Under the pieces are notes generated by a model, which saw nothing but the letters and a program-made list of their open reading frames with translations, was not told the origin of the DNA and did not search any database. Source: Owenia fusiformis (Eukaryota > Annelida > Polychaeta > Sabellida > Oweniidae). From it: a stretch of 64,000 nucleotides of DNA. A program made the position numbers and the translations under genes. The stretch covers positions 8,978,989-9,042,988 of the forward strand of contig CAIIXF020000006.1 in NCBI GenBank assembly GCA_903813345.2, written 5' to 3'. The number at the start of each line of letters is the position of its first letter. Positions within the stretch are counted from its first letter, which is position 1. Shown here piece by piece: positions 10,755 through 22,000 of the stretch.

Positions 10755-10985
10755 TTGACTTGAGATCGCAGACGCCAGAGAGCACGTCCAATTAGATTAT
10801 CTCTCTGTCCACCATGGCCAGTCTCATCATTATCCCTAAAATGAACCAACGACACACCATATCAGAGACATACGCTTGCCTACTAAAATATGTTTTATAT
10901 GTCCCTGACCATATATACTCATGATCAATATTTCAAAACCGCAAAAATGAATCCGTCGTATTGACACTTTTTCAATGAAAATATT
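10755..10985 (+). repeat. Interspersed repeat, copy 2 (unclassified)
   Basis: Plus-strand copy of the repeat in the sFRP intron at 3218-3385. It shares GAGATCG, GCCAGAGAGCACG, TAGATTAT and ATCCGTCGTATTGACAC in the same order, and is slightly longer because of insertions. No termini identified. Confidence 0.6.
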
Positions 10986-13203
10986 GGATTTAATATTGTT
11001 TGCTGATCATGAAAAGATGTCACTCTGTCTACTATATGCATACCAAGCGTCCAATATACATTTGATGATATCGACACAGATCGGCACCTGACTTTGATAA
11101 CTTATTTGACAATATTTTTTCAGAGTGAAAAAGAAATGCATGTCTTGAAGCTCATTTCCGTTGAGAGATAACCCGATACCAGATGAGGCGAAATAAAATT
11201 CAAAAACTTATACTCAGCAGAACGAATCTGAAAGTCAATATCACATATTTATAAGTTGTAATTGATTGATAGACGTGAAATAAGTGTTCGAATCGATTGG
11301 TTTACTATTTTAGATAAATACACCATAACTCATGTATCTGGAATGTTGGGCACTACACAAAAATCAGTATATTGTCTATACTTAAAGAATTGGAAAATTT
11401 TCAGTTGTTTGAAATTAAAGTATGCAAGAATGATTGTTCTAAAAAGTCCAGTTAGAAAAAAATCAAAGGAAGAATACGCTCTTTACCGGAATATTCTCCA
11501 ATATTTAAAAAATATATTGTTAATTACAAATACGTTTGATTTATTCTTCCTGATCAGTAAATGAAAAACAATATTTAAAAAATCTCCATTCATTAAGATT
11601 TGATAGGGCATTGAAATGAGGAATGGTAAATTGGAAAATATTTCATATATATTACACTTTTACATGAGCCATGGCGTATATTTCGCTTCTATATGTACAC
11701 ACTACCCTACCACGTGACCACGTTTAAAAGGGAAACAGGGTACAGCTAAGTTGCAAATTGAGGACGTGGGTTTAATTCCATATTTCTGAACGTAAAATAA
11801 TTTTACATTTATTTCTAGTGTTCTACCAGACATAGAATTGATTCATCAAGCAGTTTGTAGAATATTGTTGGCAAAAAACCACTATAGGCAAAGATAGATA
11901 ATAGTGGGCGCAGCGAAGCAAAACTCAATGCAATACACGATACATTTCAGTAAATCTGTCAACGTACAGGGAGCATGTAAGTTTCCCTTCGAAAATGTTA
12001 CATTGATATGTAACAAAACCCCAGTAAACTATTATTTAAACTGCGTGTCATCGTGTTATATGTGGATACGTTTTCCAGTATGTTATTCAACTGTACTTTT
12101 GTGAATTAATTGTTTTTCTAAAATCTTAAGATGCAAAAAAGTCGTCCCAGAAATGTATCTTTATTTTGCCGTAAGGCATAACATATTGTGAAACATTTTT
12201 CCTCAAGGAGGATAATGTTTGTTTCGAGGTGTCTTGTGATGAGCGTTTCATGATTAAATGCAAAATCACTGGAGCAGATACCATCCAAAAACATCTGACA
12301 TTCAACACGTCATATAAGACTACATCGATCTGGTATTAGTTTTTTTTACAATAATAGAGAAATACGACGTCATATCACCTCTACAGCAAATCGTGAAGAA
12401 CAAAATGTGGTGACATGATGGTATTTTGAACAAACTATTTTAAATTATCGGTTTTTGAGGACGGTAGTGAATTAGACCATTCAAGGGGTTATATAGAAAG
12501 ATTCTTTACATGTAGTTCACGCAATTTTAATTATTCTGAATAGCGGATAGTCATTAATCCTGATAGCCGATAGTCATTTATCACTTACGTGTTCATATTT
12601 AATTTCGTTATTTTATTTCAATTTGATACCCTATTAACACGTATAATCTAGCGTTCTTGTTAATTTAATGACTAATGCATATACGACCTAAAAGCCCGTG
12701 TCTAAATCTACTAAATAATGTTTACTTTATTTGGATTAAATAACAATTGATGACACCTCAAAGCATCAACAGGCGGCCTTTTTAGCATTATTTTCACTGT
12801 TTGCAACGTAAATATACATGAGATCGGGACATAGTATGTCTGTATAATCAGCTTACTTTCTCGCTCCCTGTACTATTGAACAATTTACATTCCTCGTACC
12901 CTGTATTGATCAACTTTTGCAGCTGTGTACCATGTACTATGACGTATCAAATATTTTAAAATTTAAAACGATATTATTTACATTCTTTCTTCAACTATCA
13001 TATAACTTGGAACATGGACTTCACTATTGCACCACTGAAGTTCAGCGAATAGCAATATTGACTCACTCCGAGCACCAAACGTATTAACCTTTTCACTAAG
13101 CAGTCGATATACTCAAAAGCGACCTGATTGAAAGCCAAAAAATTCGCGCATGCGCTATCGAGGTAGGGTAGTGTGATGTATCACTTGCAATAACACACAT
13201 ACA

Positions 13204-13310
13204 CGTAGTGTGGGGTCATATTGTCGGCCTTGACGCGTCTGTTAGTCACTCTGTCTGTTCGTACGTCCTACATTTTTTTCCAAAACTGCTACAGATATCA
13301 CAATCAAAGG
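13204..13310 (+). mobile_element. Left-end fragment of TGTCCCCACCA-type element
   Basis: Similar to the start of the element at 51627: GTAGTGTGGGGTCATATTGTCG, then a CGTCTGT/GTCTGTTCGTACGTCC run and TCCAAAACTGCTACAGATATCAC. It belongs with the internal segment at 15957-16625, the two halves being separated by other insertions including the mariner-like element. Confidence 0.6.
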
Positions 13311-13984
13311 AAGAGGTGCGATAATTGGCAAATACCCCTATGGTCAAAATGAATCATTATTAGGGGTAACATGAAGAATATGTATAATTATTTGGAAAAT
13401 ATTAAAGTGATTAGGCACACATATGCTGAGATAGGGGACATTTAGTTCAGTAAGGTTGTATTGACTTATATTATGGGGCTGTGCATCATTGACTTACCAT
13501 GAGTATATCATGATCAGTATATTCCAATAGAGGCCATTGGTTTCAATTGATTATCACAAAAATACCGAAAATACACTATGACCTGAATCAATTGCAAACG
13601 TAATATTTTCACAATATGACACAAATGGTTTATCTTGTCAAATGTGCAAATATGAAGTTTGCAATCGATTCAGGTAAATCAAAAGATTGTACATTTTTTC
13701 ATCATTTTTCCCTACAAAATGGCTTTAGAAAAATGCTCCAAAAACAACTTTTACCCTTATCAAATATCATACAAGTTTGTAAAACCAAAGATTATACAAT
13801 TATATTTTATTATTAAGTAACATATTTGGATAAGATGTAGGGATACGTAGGTTGCAAATGGATTTTGATAGACACAAAAATACTTCCTGGTTTGGAATCT
13901 ATGCCTCTACACTTCAAGATTGAATTGTGACCCTAATAAGTGGCCAAAGCATCAATGCAGTGCTGAATATAGGTCAACATTGAC

Positions 13985-14056
13985 TACAGGAAAAACAGGA
14001 CCGTAAGAAAGTTGAATAACTCAGTCAATTTTGCATATTTTGCCTTGAAATTTATG
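13985..14056 (+). repeat. Partial direct copy of the left terminus of the 14065 element
   Basis: About 70 bases (AACAGGACCGTAAGAAAGTT onward through GCCTTGAAATTTATG) duplicate the sequence just inside the left end of the neighbouring element. The outer part is shortened (TACAGG directly followed by the A-run). It abuts the intact terminus, as left by an aberrant or nested insertion. Confidence 0.7.
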
Positions 14057-14064
14057 TACTAATG

Positions 14065-15880
14065 TACAGGGTGTCCAAAAAAAACAGGACCGTAAGAAAG
14101 TTGAATAACTCAGTCAATTTTGCATATTTTGCCTTGAAATTTATGAAATATTTAGTTCATTCAATGTGAATTTTGTTCTGAAAGTTTGATGATAATCTGT
14201 TTATTGTGTCAAAAACTACAGTCCTTTACAAAACATGCTCAAAGTGGGCACTTCTCCTCTCTATGCACAAACGAATCCTTCGAACAAAGTTGTTAATGAC
14301 CCTTACCTATACACATTAATGTGGATGGTAAATATTGGGGTAGTTATTGCCCTTTTAAAGTCCCCGTCTAAAGTTTGAAAATATTTTTTGAACATTCATT
14401 TGCTATTTGTCAGGACTTAAAAAGTGATTTTAGAGATTTTTGAGCAAAAAAATTTTTTTGAAAAAAAAGTTGTGAGCATTTCATTTCTCAAATATTCAAA
14501 TTTCCCGCCATTTTTCAAAAAAAGTTGAAATTTCTTAATCATCAAATATTTCTTAATGCATTTCAAAAAAGATTATATTTTTAACACCAATGCAAAGATT
14601 GAACAAAAGACACACTATTTCAATAATAAAATGTCATATTTAATGGGCCACTTCAATGTTTTAGCTTATCAAAAATATTTTGAAACATTAGTGATGTCAC
14701 TAAGGTAACAAAAACTTTTTTTCTCGATGTCAATCTTTTCTAAATATGCTAGACTTTCATAAAAAACCAATGTTGATTGTCTAACCAGGTTAAAAGGAAG
14801 AATAAATTATGTTTTAGATATCATTGTACCATTGGTTTCTATGAGAACTAAAATTTTGAAATGCATTTTTCTCAGAACCATTTTCATGCACTGATAAGTT
14901 CATTTCTCGCTTGTTTATCAACCGATTTTCTTAATTTTTTTTGCAAAAAACATGGGAGGATGTATGCTATGCATTGGTTTGAATTGTGGCTAATTAGAAG
15001 ATTTGAGTGACCTCTAAAAGTTGGTTTTAAATAAATTCACAAATTTTGGAACAAAAAGTCTATCAAAAACCACTTTTTGAAATTAAAAAAAAAAGTTTCA
15101 CATATCACATTTTGATAACATTGGGTTAGATTACAATATAAGCCAAAGTGGTTTAAACTTTACATGGGGCCTTTAAGATTGTTAGGGGCCTGTCAGTATA
15201 CACATTGGCTTTGAGAAATCCTCAAAGACAAAAATTTTGGGGATTTAGATCAGGCGAATGAGCTGCCCATATGGTTTGCGTACTGCAACTGATGAGCTGA
15301 CCACCAAAGCATTGCCTAAACCATTTCAGCATATCATTTGCAGTGTTGGGGTGCTATTGGCTTGTTCAAACCACTGCTTAATTATCTCCTTAGATGTCCC
15401 TTCTGGTGCTTAGTGACCTCCAAAACTTGGTGAGAACTTACTGGTCCTTGTTCATGGTGATAGCAAGTCCCCAGTCACCTTCGAACAAAAAGGGACTGAT
15501 GATTCCATGTTTCCTCATTGCCACCCAGGAAATGCATTGTTCAGAATGCAATGGATGCTGTAACACTTCATCAGTAGGATGTAAGCCCCAGTAGCAATTG
15601 TTCTTGGAACAAACTTGTCCATTCAGAAAGACATGTGTGTAGGAGGATCATCAACAGGTTTGTTCGCCGGATTGAATTGTGCATAGAGATGAGATTTGCA
15701 CATTTGGGGCATGTTTTGTTAGGAGCTTTAGTTTTTGACTCAATTGGTAGATTATTATCAAACTTTTACAACAAAATTCACATTGAATGAACGAAATAAT
15801 CCTGAAATTTCAAGGCAGAATATGCAAAATTGACCGAGTTATTCAACTTTCTTATGGTCCTGTTTTTTGGACACCCTGTA
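14065..15880 (-). mobile_element. 1.8-kb mariner-like element with about 220-bp inverted ends and a dead DDE transposase
   Basis: Both ends read TACAGGGTGTCC inward, with TA at each outer edge. The inverted repeats extend more than 200 bases: GACCGTAAGAAAGTTGAATA at the left is mirrored near 15835-15865. The minus strand between 15535 and 15198 carries remains of an IS630/Tc1/mariner catalytic domain, so the element is oriented on the minus strand. The AT-rich stretch at 14340-15140 has no coding content and may be a secondary insertion. The transposase is interrupted by stops, so the element cannot be autonomous. Confidence 0.85.
15198..15535 (-). pseudogene. Degenerate mariner-like DDE transposase fragment
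   Basis: Minus-strand translation shows WVAMRKHGIISPFLFEGD followed by ITMNKDQ, typical of the strand before the second catalytic Asp. Further on comes WAAHSPDLNPQNF, with GFLKANVY after a stop, matching the WPxxSPDLNPxxxxLWGxLK signature around the last catalytic residue. In-frame stops interrupt it, including one where the Trp of LWG should be. No N-terminal domain was seen. Confidence 0.7.
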
Positions 15881-15956
15881 CATATAAATGTATTTAAAAG
15901 CAGTATACTCATTTTGAATTTCATGGGGAGATCATAATTGGTACATACAGATGCGG

Positions 15957-16625
15957 TAGAAAAAAATCGACTCGATAGCTACTTCTTCCTGTCGGCCATT
16001 TTGAAGTCAAATGCTAAAATCCTTGTCTGCAAACTTGAAAAACGGCTTCACAGTTAGATTTCAAACTCCAGCATCTTCCTTAACACTCTTCTTATTTCTA
16101 CTTCTAATTCGGTTTTTGACTTTATCTGTCCTGCATTGTAAAACCCCATGTCACTGTTAAAAACAGTTTTACTAGATTATTTTGTGAAAAACCGGCTAAA
16201 ATTTGTATCTGCTTTTTATCGTACGCCATTTTTGGATTTACAATCCTAAAAATCTTTTCTTTGAAGTCTTCAAGCCAAATAATTTGATGAATTGACCTAG
16301 AATTTTGGGGATGTTTCTTGCTTATAGTCGTTGGGCATTCTTGGTAAATTGCTAGGTGGCAATTTTTTAAACCTTTTGTCCCGAAACTTGTTTCCAGTCT
16401 TGTCTACACTATTCCAGTCAAATTGTTTGTTGGATTCATTTGAAACTTCTAGGGGTGTTTCTTGGTATGAAAGTTTAGAACTGATTAGTTTTTGTGCATT
16501 CTGGGTAAATGTTGTGGCGGCCATTTTGGACTTCCGTCCCAAAATTATGTCTGTACAAAGTCTTGTCCGCACGTTTTCATCCAAACCATTTCATGGATCA
16601 ATCTGAATTTTTCAAGGATGTTTAT
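15957..16625 (+). mobile_element. Internal segment of TGTCCCCACCA-type element
   Basis: Closely similar to the body of the 51627-53272 element: CCTGTCGGCCATTTTGAAGTCAAATGCTAAAATCC near the start. Then at least two copies follow of the roughly 162-base internal unit with (A/G)GGC(G/A)GCCATTTTGGA, GTCTTGTC and GCATTCTGGGTAAATG. Its right end is lost where the 16641 block begins. The paired open frames at 16297-16606 are this repeat, not genes. Confidence 0.65.
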
Positions 16626-16640
16626 GGTGTTTAAACTGTT

Positions 16641-17450
16641 TCTTTATTCGGTACACTAAATATTCCATAAATACCAAATAAAACAAACAATTTACCAAAC
16701 CTTTACCCAATCTATCAAATGTTTTTTATTTTATCGAATGTAATAATCTATACAATTTATATTCGCTAAATGGTTTCACTTGTTCTTTGTTGCATTCACA
16801 TTTGATATTTATACATGTATTTGTGTGATGCAGCGAATCAATTCGTTTTCCTCAACGCACGTATAATTCAATTAATTATTTGTACATTCGGTATTTAGAT
16901 TATATATATTCGGTAAATACCAAATGCCACATTCGATAAATTTCGTTATTTTTCGATACTTTACGAGACTCAGTCACCTGATATATTTGAACGATGTAGG
17001 AATAGCTTCGCGGCCATTTTGCAAATCGCGAGGTCACGTGACAAAATATCGAACAACAACGAAAGTTATCGAATATTACTTACTTACCTGCATTCGGTAA
17101 ATAGCAAATTAGCTTTCGGTAAAATCCATTAACTATGCCATAGAAAAATAAACCATTTGGTAAATATAGGCAAACTTATTTCGATAGGGTTCAAATAGAA
17201 ATTCAATATTTTGCATATAATGTTTTACACTTAAGAAATACCATAACAATTTACGCAAAAACATATCATTTAGCGAATGAAATATGTAATTTAATGCACT
17301 AATATTAAGTGATTGGCTATTTTGAAAACTTAATTTGAAAACTTAATTTGCTGTAACCTGTAATCGTTTTACCGAATGGAAAAATGATTTAGCGAATATA
17401 AATATTTCATATATCGATTATATTTGAATTTGATGAATAAAGAAGCAAAA
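16641..17450. repeat. Block of repeated ATTCGGTAAA-like motifs, possible MITE
   Basis: About fourteen copies of ATTCG(G/C/A)TAAA or its reverse complement are scattered in both orientations over 800 bases. Examples start near 16646, 16762, 16888, 16909, 16932, 17092, 17116, 17156, 17268, 17368 and 17390. The block is bounded by CTTTATTC near 16642 and its reverse complement GAATAAAG near 17437, which may be remnants of terminal inverted repeats. No coding sequence. Confidence 0.5.
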
Positions 17451-18381
17451 ATAATGCCATCTTGTGTAGATGTTTTCCTTGAACAACATGCTTCTTTGGA
17501 ATTCGAAGATGTTAGTATTATATTGACGAAACCCGATTGTCTAATAGAAATAAGGTGACGCGCTATGCCACACTTTGATAATCAACCCTACAATATCAAT
17601 CATGTTTCGTTAGCACATATTTTATCATCTCCGTGTCCAGTGGGGATTAAATTGTACACGAGATGATGGCGCCTGGTCTTTCCTTAAATGCTTTTGCATA
17701 AGGCTGTTAAGCCAAAATGTATTAATATTTTAGAAAGTAAAAGCACTAGTCTAGAGATATCAGAGAGTTTTTTAGCTCAACGTATCTAAAATCCGCGTGA
17801 TTCACCAGATTTATGCATGCATAGCAGTTCAATTGACGAGATGCTGTCGTGGATATACGTTTTAGCTATAACCCGTTGTGCGACACCTCTCTATTGTGAG
17901 TGTATCCTCTGCGGGCCTGTAGATGGCGTTCTCTTCGGTAGTTCAAACGCTACACATGAATGCTAACTAAGTCTGCTTTGGAACCTTTCCAAAATGTGCG
18001 TTCTTTTTTATTTCATCGTTGTATCATAATACATTTTGGAAGGAGTTTTGACACTACTGTTTATACAAATTGTGTCGATCAAGCATAACAAATATTAAGT
18101 TGATATCATTTGTAATTTATTAGAAGTTTACGAAGAGATTACTTAGGGCCCAATTTGATTCACCATTATATAGCGACAGTACGTATATTATTGTAATGAA
18201 TGTATGATATTTTTGTTGGAGAACAACCAGTTCATATTGTAGCAGAATACTTGCAGCAGAATGTATTCTATATATTAATCTGTCAAATACCAGATATAAA
18301 CCCAATCAATTAATGAATTATATAAAGACTGGCCAGATAAAGGATTGATCGGGATTAATTGGATAAAGTTAAAATGCGCAG

Positions 18382-18415
18382 TGACGTCACTTCTATGATA
18401 TAAGTGCATATAAAA
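18382..18415 (+). promoter_or_regulatory. Candidate VGLUT promoter: CRE plus TATA box
   Basis: A perfect CRE octamer (TGACGTCA, 18382-18389) is followed 20 bases later by TATAAAA (18409-18415). This is on the same strand as, and about 580 bases upstream of, the VGLUT start codon. Transcription would begin near 18440, giving a roughly 560-base 5' leader; the following region (18480-18960) is GC-richer than its surroundings, as a leader would be. It contains a short upstream frame from ATG 18533. CREB-type control suits a neuronal gene, but use of this promoter is inferred. Confidence 0.5.
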
Positions 18416-18997
18416 CGCTATCAATAATTTAACTGGTCTAACAGAATCAGAACCGGCCTGATTCACTGCTGGGAATATCAGAACGGCCGACGTTTGAGGT
18501 ATACTTTCTGAGACGAAGATTTTAGGGAGTGAATGATAACCCGGCCGCCCACGAGAACAGAACGGACTCAGAAACTGGAACGACAAAACCCGGGCAGATT
18601 AACCGTAAATTAATCGAATCACCTATCGAGAAAATAACCCCGCACCAAATGCAGGTACCAAACCATCCAGAAACGCTATTATGCAAATGGGTTGCAGATT
18701 TGAAATTTAGATGCAATTTCAGAGTGTATGATCAGGCGTAAAGCGGCGATTTCAACTCTGGGAGCGAAGGAATTACGAGCGCGGAGGGGCTTTCAAGGAT
18801 TAACCAGTAAACATCGAGGCAGTGGATGACTATTACGATTGTAAATTAATTGCAATGAATTTCTTCACCTCGATGTACCACTAACTCAACAAAACGTATC
18901 AGATATTATAATTTTGATTCATTCGAGAGATTTGCTGCGCGCACATTTGAAACACAAGCTGGCCAGAATCGGACCAAAAGAATAATCTCAGGAAAAG

Positions 18998-19098
18998 ATG
19001 CCGTTTGGAAACATGAACGCGCTGAGAGACAGCGTCCTGCGACCATCTATAGATAAATGTAATAGGGCCACCGAGGTCGCAAAGTTAACATTCCGAAG
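18998..19098 (+). CDS. SLC17A6/7/8-like (VGLUT): VGLUT exon 1: cytosolic N-terminus
   Basis: Encodes residues 1-33 plus two bases of codon 34 ([16 protein letters not shown]... ending FR), with donor CGAAG|GTAAGA at 19098/19099. It aligns with the first exon of vertebrate VGLUTs, best with VGLUT3: MPF, then an amphipathic segment ending (I/V)L(K/R)P, then a basic stretch ending in Arg at the splice junction. The two leftover bases (AG) join exon 2's first base (A) to make Arg34 in the correct frame. Too short to show as a long open frame. The 36-kb gap is the only reason for caution. Confidence 0.8.
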
Positions 19099-22000
19099 GT
19101 AAGAACATATAAATCAAGATAAAAAAAATGACTTGTATAAAGTGTTTTTATAATCTTTAACATTCTATTATTCCTGTTTTATTTTTATCTTAAACTACAA
19201 TCACATTTTATCGGAACTTTTATCAGAACCGACCCGACATCAAGATACATAGGCTGTATAAACTAGGTTGAGCGGGTTGTTTTGCTAGTTTTTCATTAAT
19301 TCAATTACAACATTGTTAATTCTACATCAATTATTCAGTTAAAAGAGATACTAAAACATACAAATTGATGCACATTATATATTGAGCAATATAATTAGAA
19401 AGTCGGGTTGTAATTTGGCTCAAACAAGTTAAGTGACGTCTGGAACGTATCTGGCTTCGATTACAAATCTTCCGGGACAGATGCATATCCCAGAGACACC
19501 CTAATCGAATGATAACTAGACAATGTACAATTTATACTATCTGTAGATGATTAGCATTCAACAGAGGGTCAGATTTGTCATGATTGTTCTTAATCGGCCT
19601 CGGAGATGTTGGGAACGTTATATGTAATACGACACTGTCCTTTGGTAGTTGTGACTCAGTGTTTTGGTCACTTGATGACTTGAACACTCGTTCTACGGTA
19701 CGTGATGCACATGTGAAGTTGTATCTAGTAATTGTCAATGGAACTAAATGTGTAATTATTGCCGTTTGTTTGAATGCAATAAACTTAAAGACACATCCTC
19801 AAATGATACATGATTCGCATAAGTAGACTTTATATGAGGGTCATTTAGTTGAAGGCTTTGGATATAGGGTTTATCCTGGCGACGATAGTTATACATGTAT
19901 CTCATACTTAGATTGATTTAGGATGTAATCGCCCGGAATAACCCCTACAACCGTATCCTTCCATGGATCCAGTACATAACTTTTTTATTTTATCCAGAGG
20001 ACCCGCGTTCCGAAAGAAATCCGTTGATGAAAATAATCACAATTGTATACTTATATTGAAATTAATCACAAAAGCGGGTAATTTCAAAAAAGATTAGCAT
20101 CCACACGACCACCTCTGTGAAACTTATGGTATATGCTATATGAGGGTTCTGTTGTAGAAAGTATTGGATCTGGGATTTATTCTAAAGGAAATATATATAA
20201 AATTTTACCGAGGGCCCGGATGGGCTATTGAATTAACGTTTGAGCACGCCCAGTTTCAACATGAGACATAAGACAGCTTATCAACCTTTGATAAAAAAAA
20301 TTATCGTATGATCTGTAAAATGAAGCCTTCTGATTGGTCTGTTCTTGTACTGTTCCAATCTGTTTGCTACTGAGATAGTCCCCATTGATCATCTCTATGG
20401 CAATACAGAAACTATTGATATGGAGTGGACAATCTCAGTAGCAATTCAGAGAATATAGAATATTTCCTAGGACTTTCAAATGTTTTTTCTATGAATAAAA
20501 AAAGGAATAAAAAAAGAATATTTCCTAGGGATTATCTCCTAAGTAAAATGTATTGGCCTGAGATCACACAATAAAAACGTGATAGAATGATTTGAAGTGG
20601 AATACAGGATATATTCTGTTCTCGATATTCTGTATTTGCACTCGACTTCGTCTCGTGACGGAATGTCTCGAACAGAATATATTGTATTGCACGTCTAATC
20701 ATTCAATAACTTATATTATCGTATGATCTGTAAAATGAAGCCCTCTGATTGGTCAGTTCTTGTGCTGTACCAATCTGTATTGCTACTGAGATTGTCCGCG
20801 TTGATCATCTCCGTCGCAATACAAAAAATATTGGTACGGAGGAGACAATCTCAGTAGCAATACAGAGGATAACACGATAAAAACGTTATTGCATGATTTG
20901 AAGTGCAATACAGGATATATTCTGTCTCGATATTCTGTATTGGCACTCGGCTTCGTCTCGTTCCAATACGGAATTTCTCGAACAGAATATATCCTGTATT
21001 GCACTTCAAATCATTCAATAACTTATAGTAAACGTCGCAAATCTTAGGTAGTTAAATATTTAGTTGGCTTATTGCCATTTGGGGACGGAAAGACGGATGG
21101 CCAGAGAAAATACAGAATGATTGAAAATAGTTTATCAAATGTTACTAAAACGCATCGTGATATATCACAGCCCTTTATCAATTCCTTTCTAAAAGGGTAT
21201 TGATAGTTTGACAAGAGAACGATTTGACGAGTATCAGAATGCTTAACAGGGATGAATGCTAAGGAATATGAATGTACGAGATATGAACCATGGAAGAGAA
21301 TTACCATACTGATTGATACGATATGAAATACCAATGAGGTACAAAACCACAAAATGACTCATATTTGATGCTCATCACTTGTCTGATATTGCCCTTTGCA
21401 TATCAATTCCCTGATTTTATTATGACATCGACAGTACAATTTCTAATCGTTTGATTTTGCTGCTTAAGTTAAAAGAGCTTATATACACCTAATGTTCTGG
21501 GCTAGGCCGTCCCTCAGAGTCATTATACCATTTGCCTTTTGCATAAGTAAAAGATCAAAATGTTCAGATTGATCCAAGTAAGAACTTTCTCCGACAATGA
21601 CGTTTTGACACCCACGTACAATAGATTGAGGGATGGTATTCACTGAGTTAATCGCCATCTAAAATACTCTAATTTACACATAATCATGCATACATGGTGC
21701 GTCCCTTGTATTGTTCCAAGCAATAACCAGTCCATGAAATATTTAGCGAACAATAATGGCATTGGTCTCCGAGGATCCCGGCTGAGGATGTACTAATGAA
21801 ATTACACCCTATGCCTGCCAGGCTTGTCTTTTGCAAGCGACTTGTAGTCTTTTTCAACCCAATATTTTAAAAGTAAGCCTAGTAAAGCCTAGTGTGGGAG
21901 GAAGGCCATTTTTAAAAATGGGCGCAACTTTAACATGTGAACTTGCAGTTATGGGGGTTCATATTTGTAATTCACATTTAGAAGACTTTTTAGTTGTCTG

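Larger units (their letters stand above)
9971..18381. other. Intergenic region between MRM2 and VGLUT, mostly transposon-derived
   Basis: Contains MRM2 3' UTR, a TACAGGGTG element (10064-10542), an interspersed repeat (10755-10985), fragments of a TGTCCCCACCA-type element (13204-13310 and 15957-16625), a mariner-like element (14065-15880) and a block of repeated TTCGGTAAA-like motifs (16641-17450). From 10990 to 13200 I see only AT-rich sequence with short open frames of no protein character. From 17450 to 18380 nothing is recognised. Confidence 0.6.

Noticed and set aside
16297-16606. Overlapping 91-95 codon frames on both strands
   Set aside because: They coincide with the 162-bp transposon unit, and the same units at 52199-53240 carry no conserved frame.
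18529-18741. 70-codon frame upstream of VGLUT exon 1
   Set aside because: It starts with GTG. The only ATG nearby (18533) is in another frame and stops after 27 codons. The region is better read as 5' leader.
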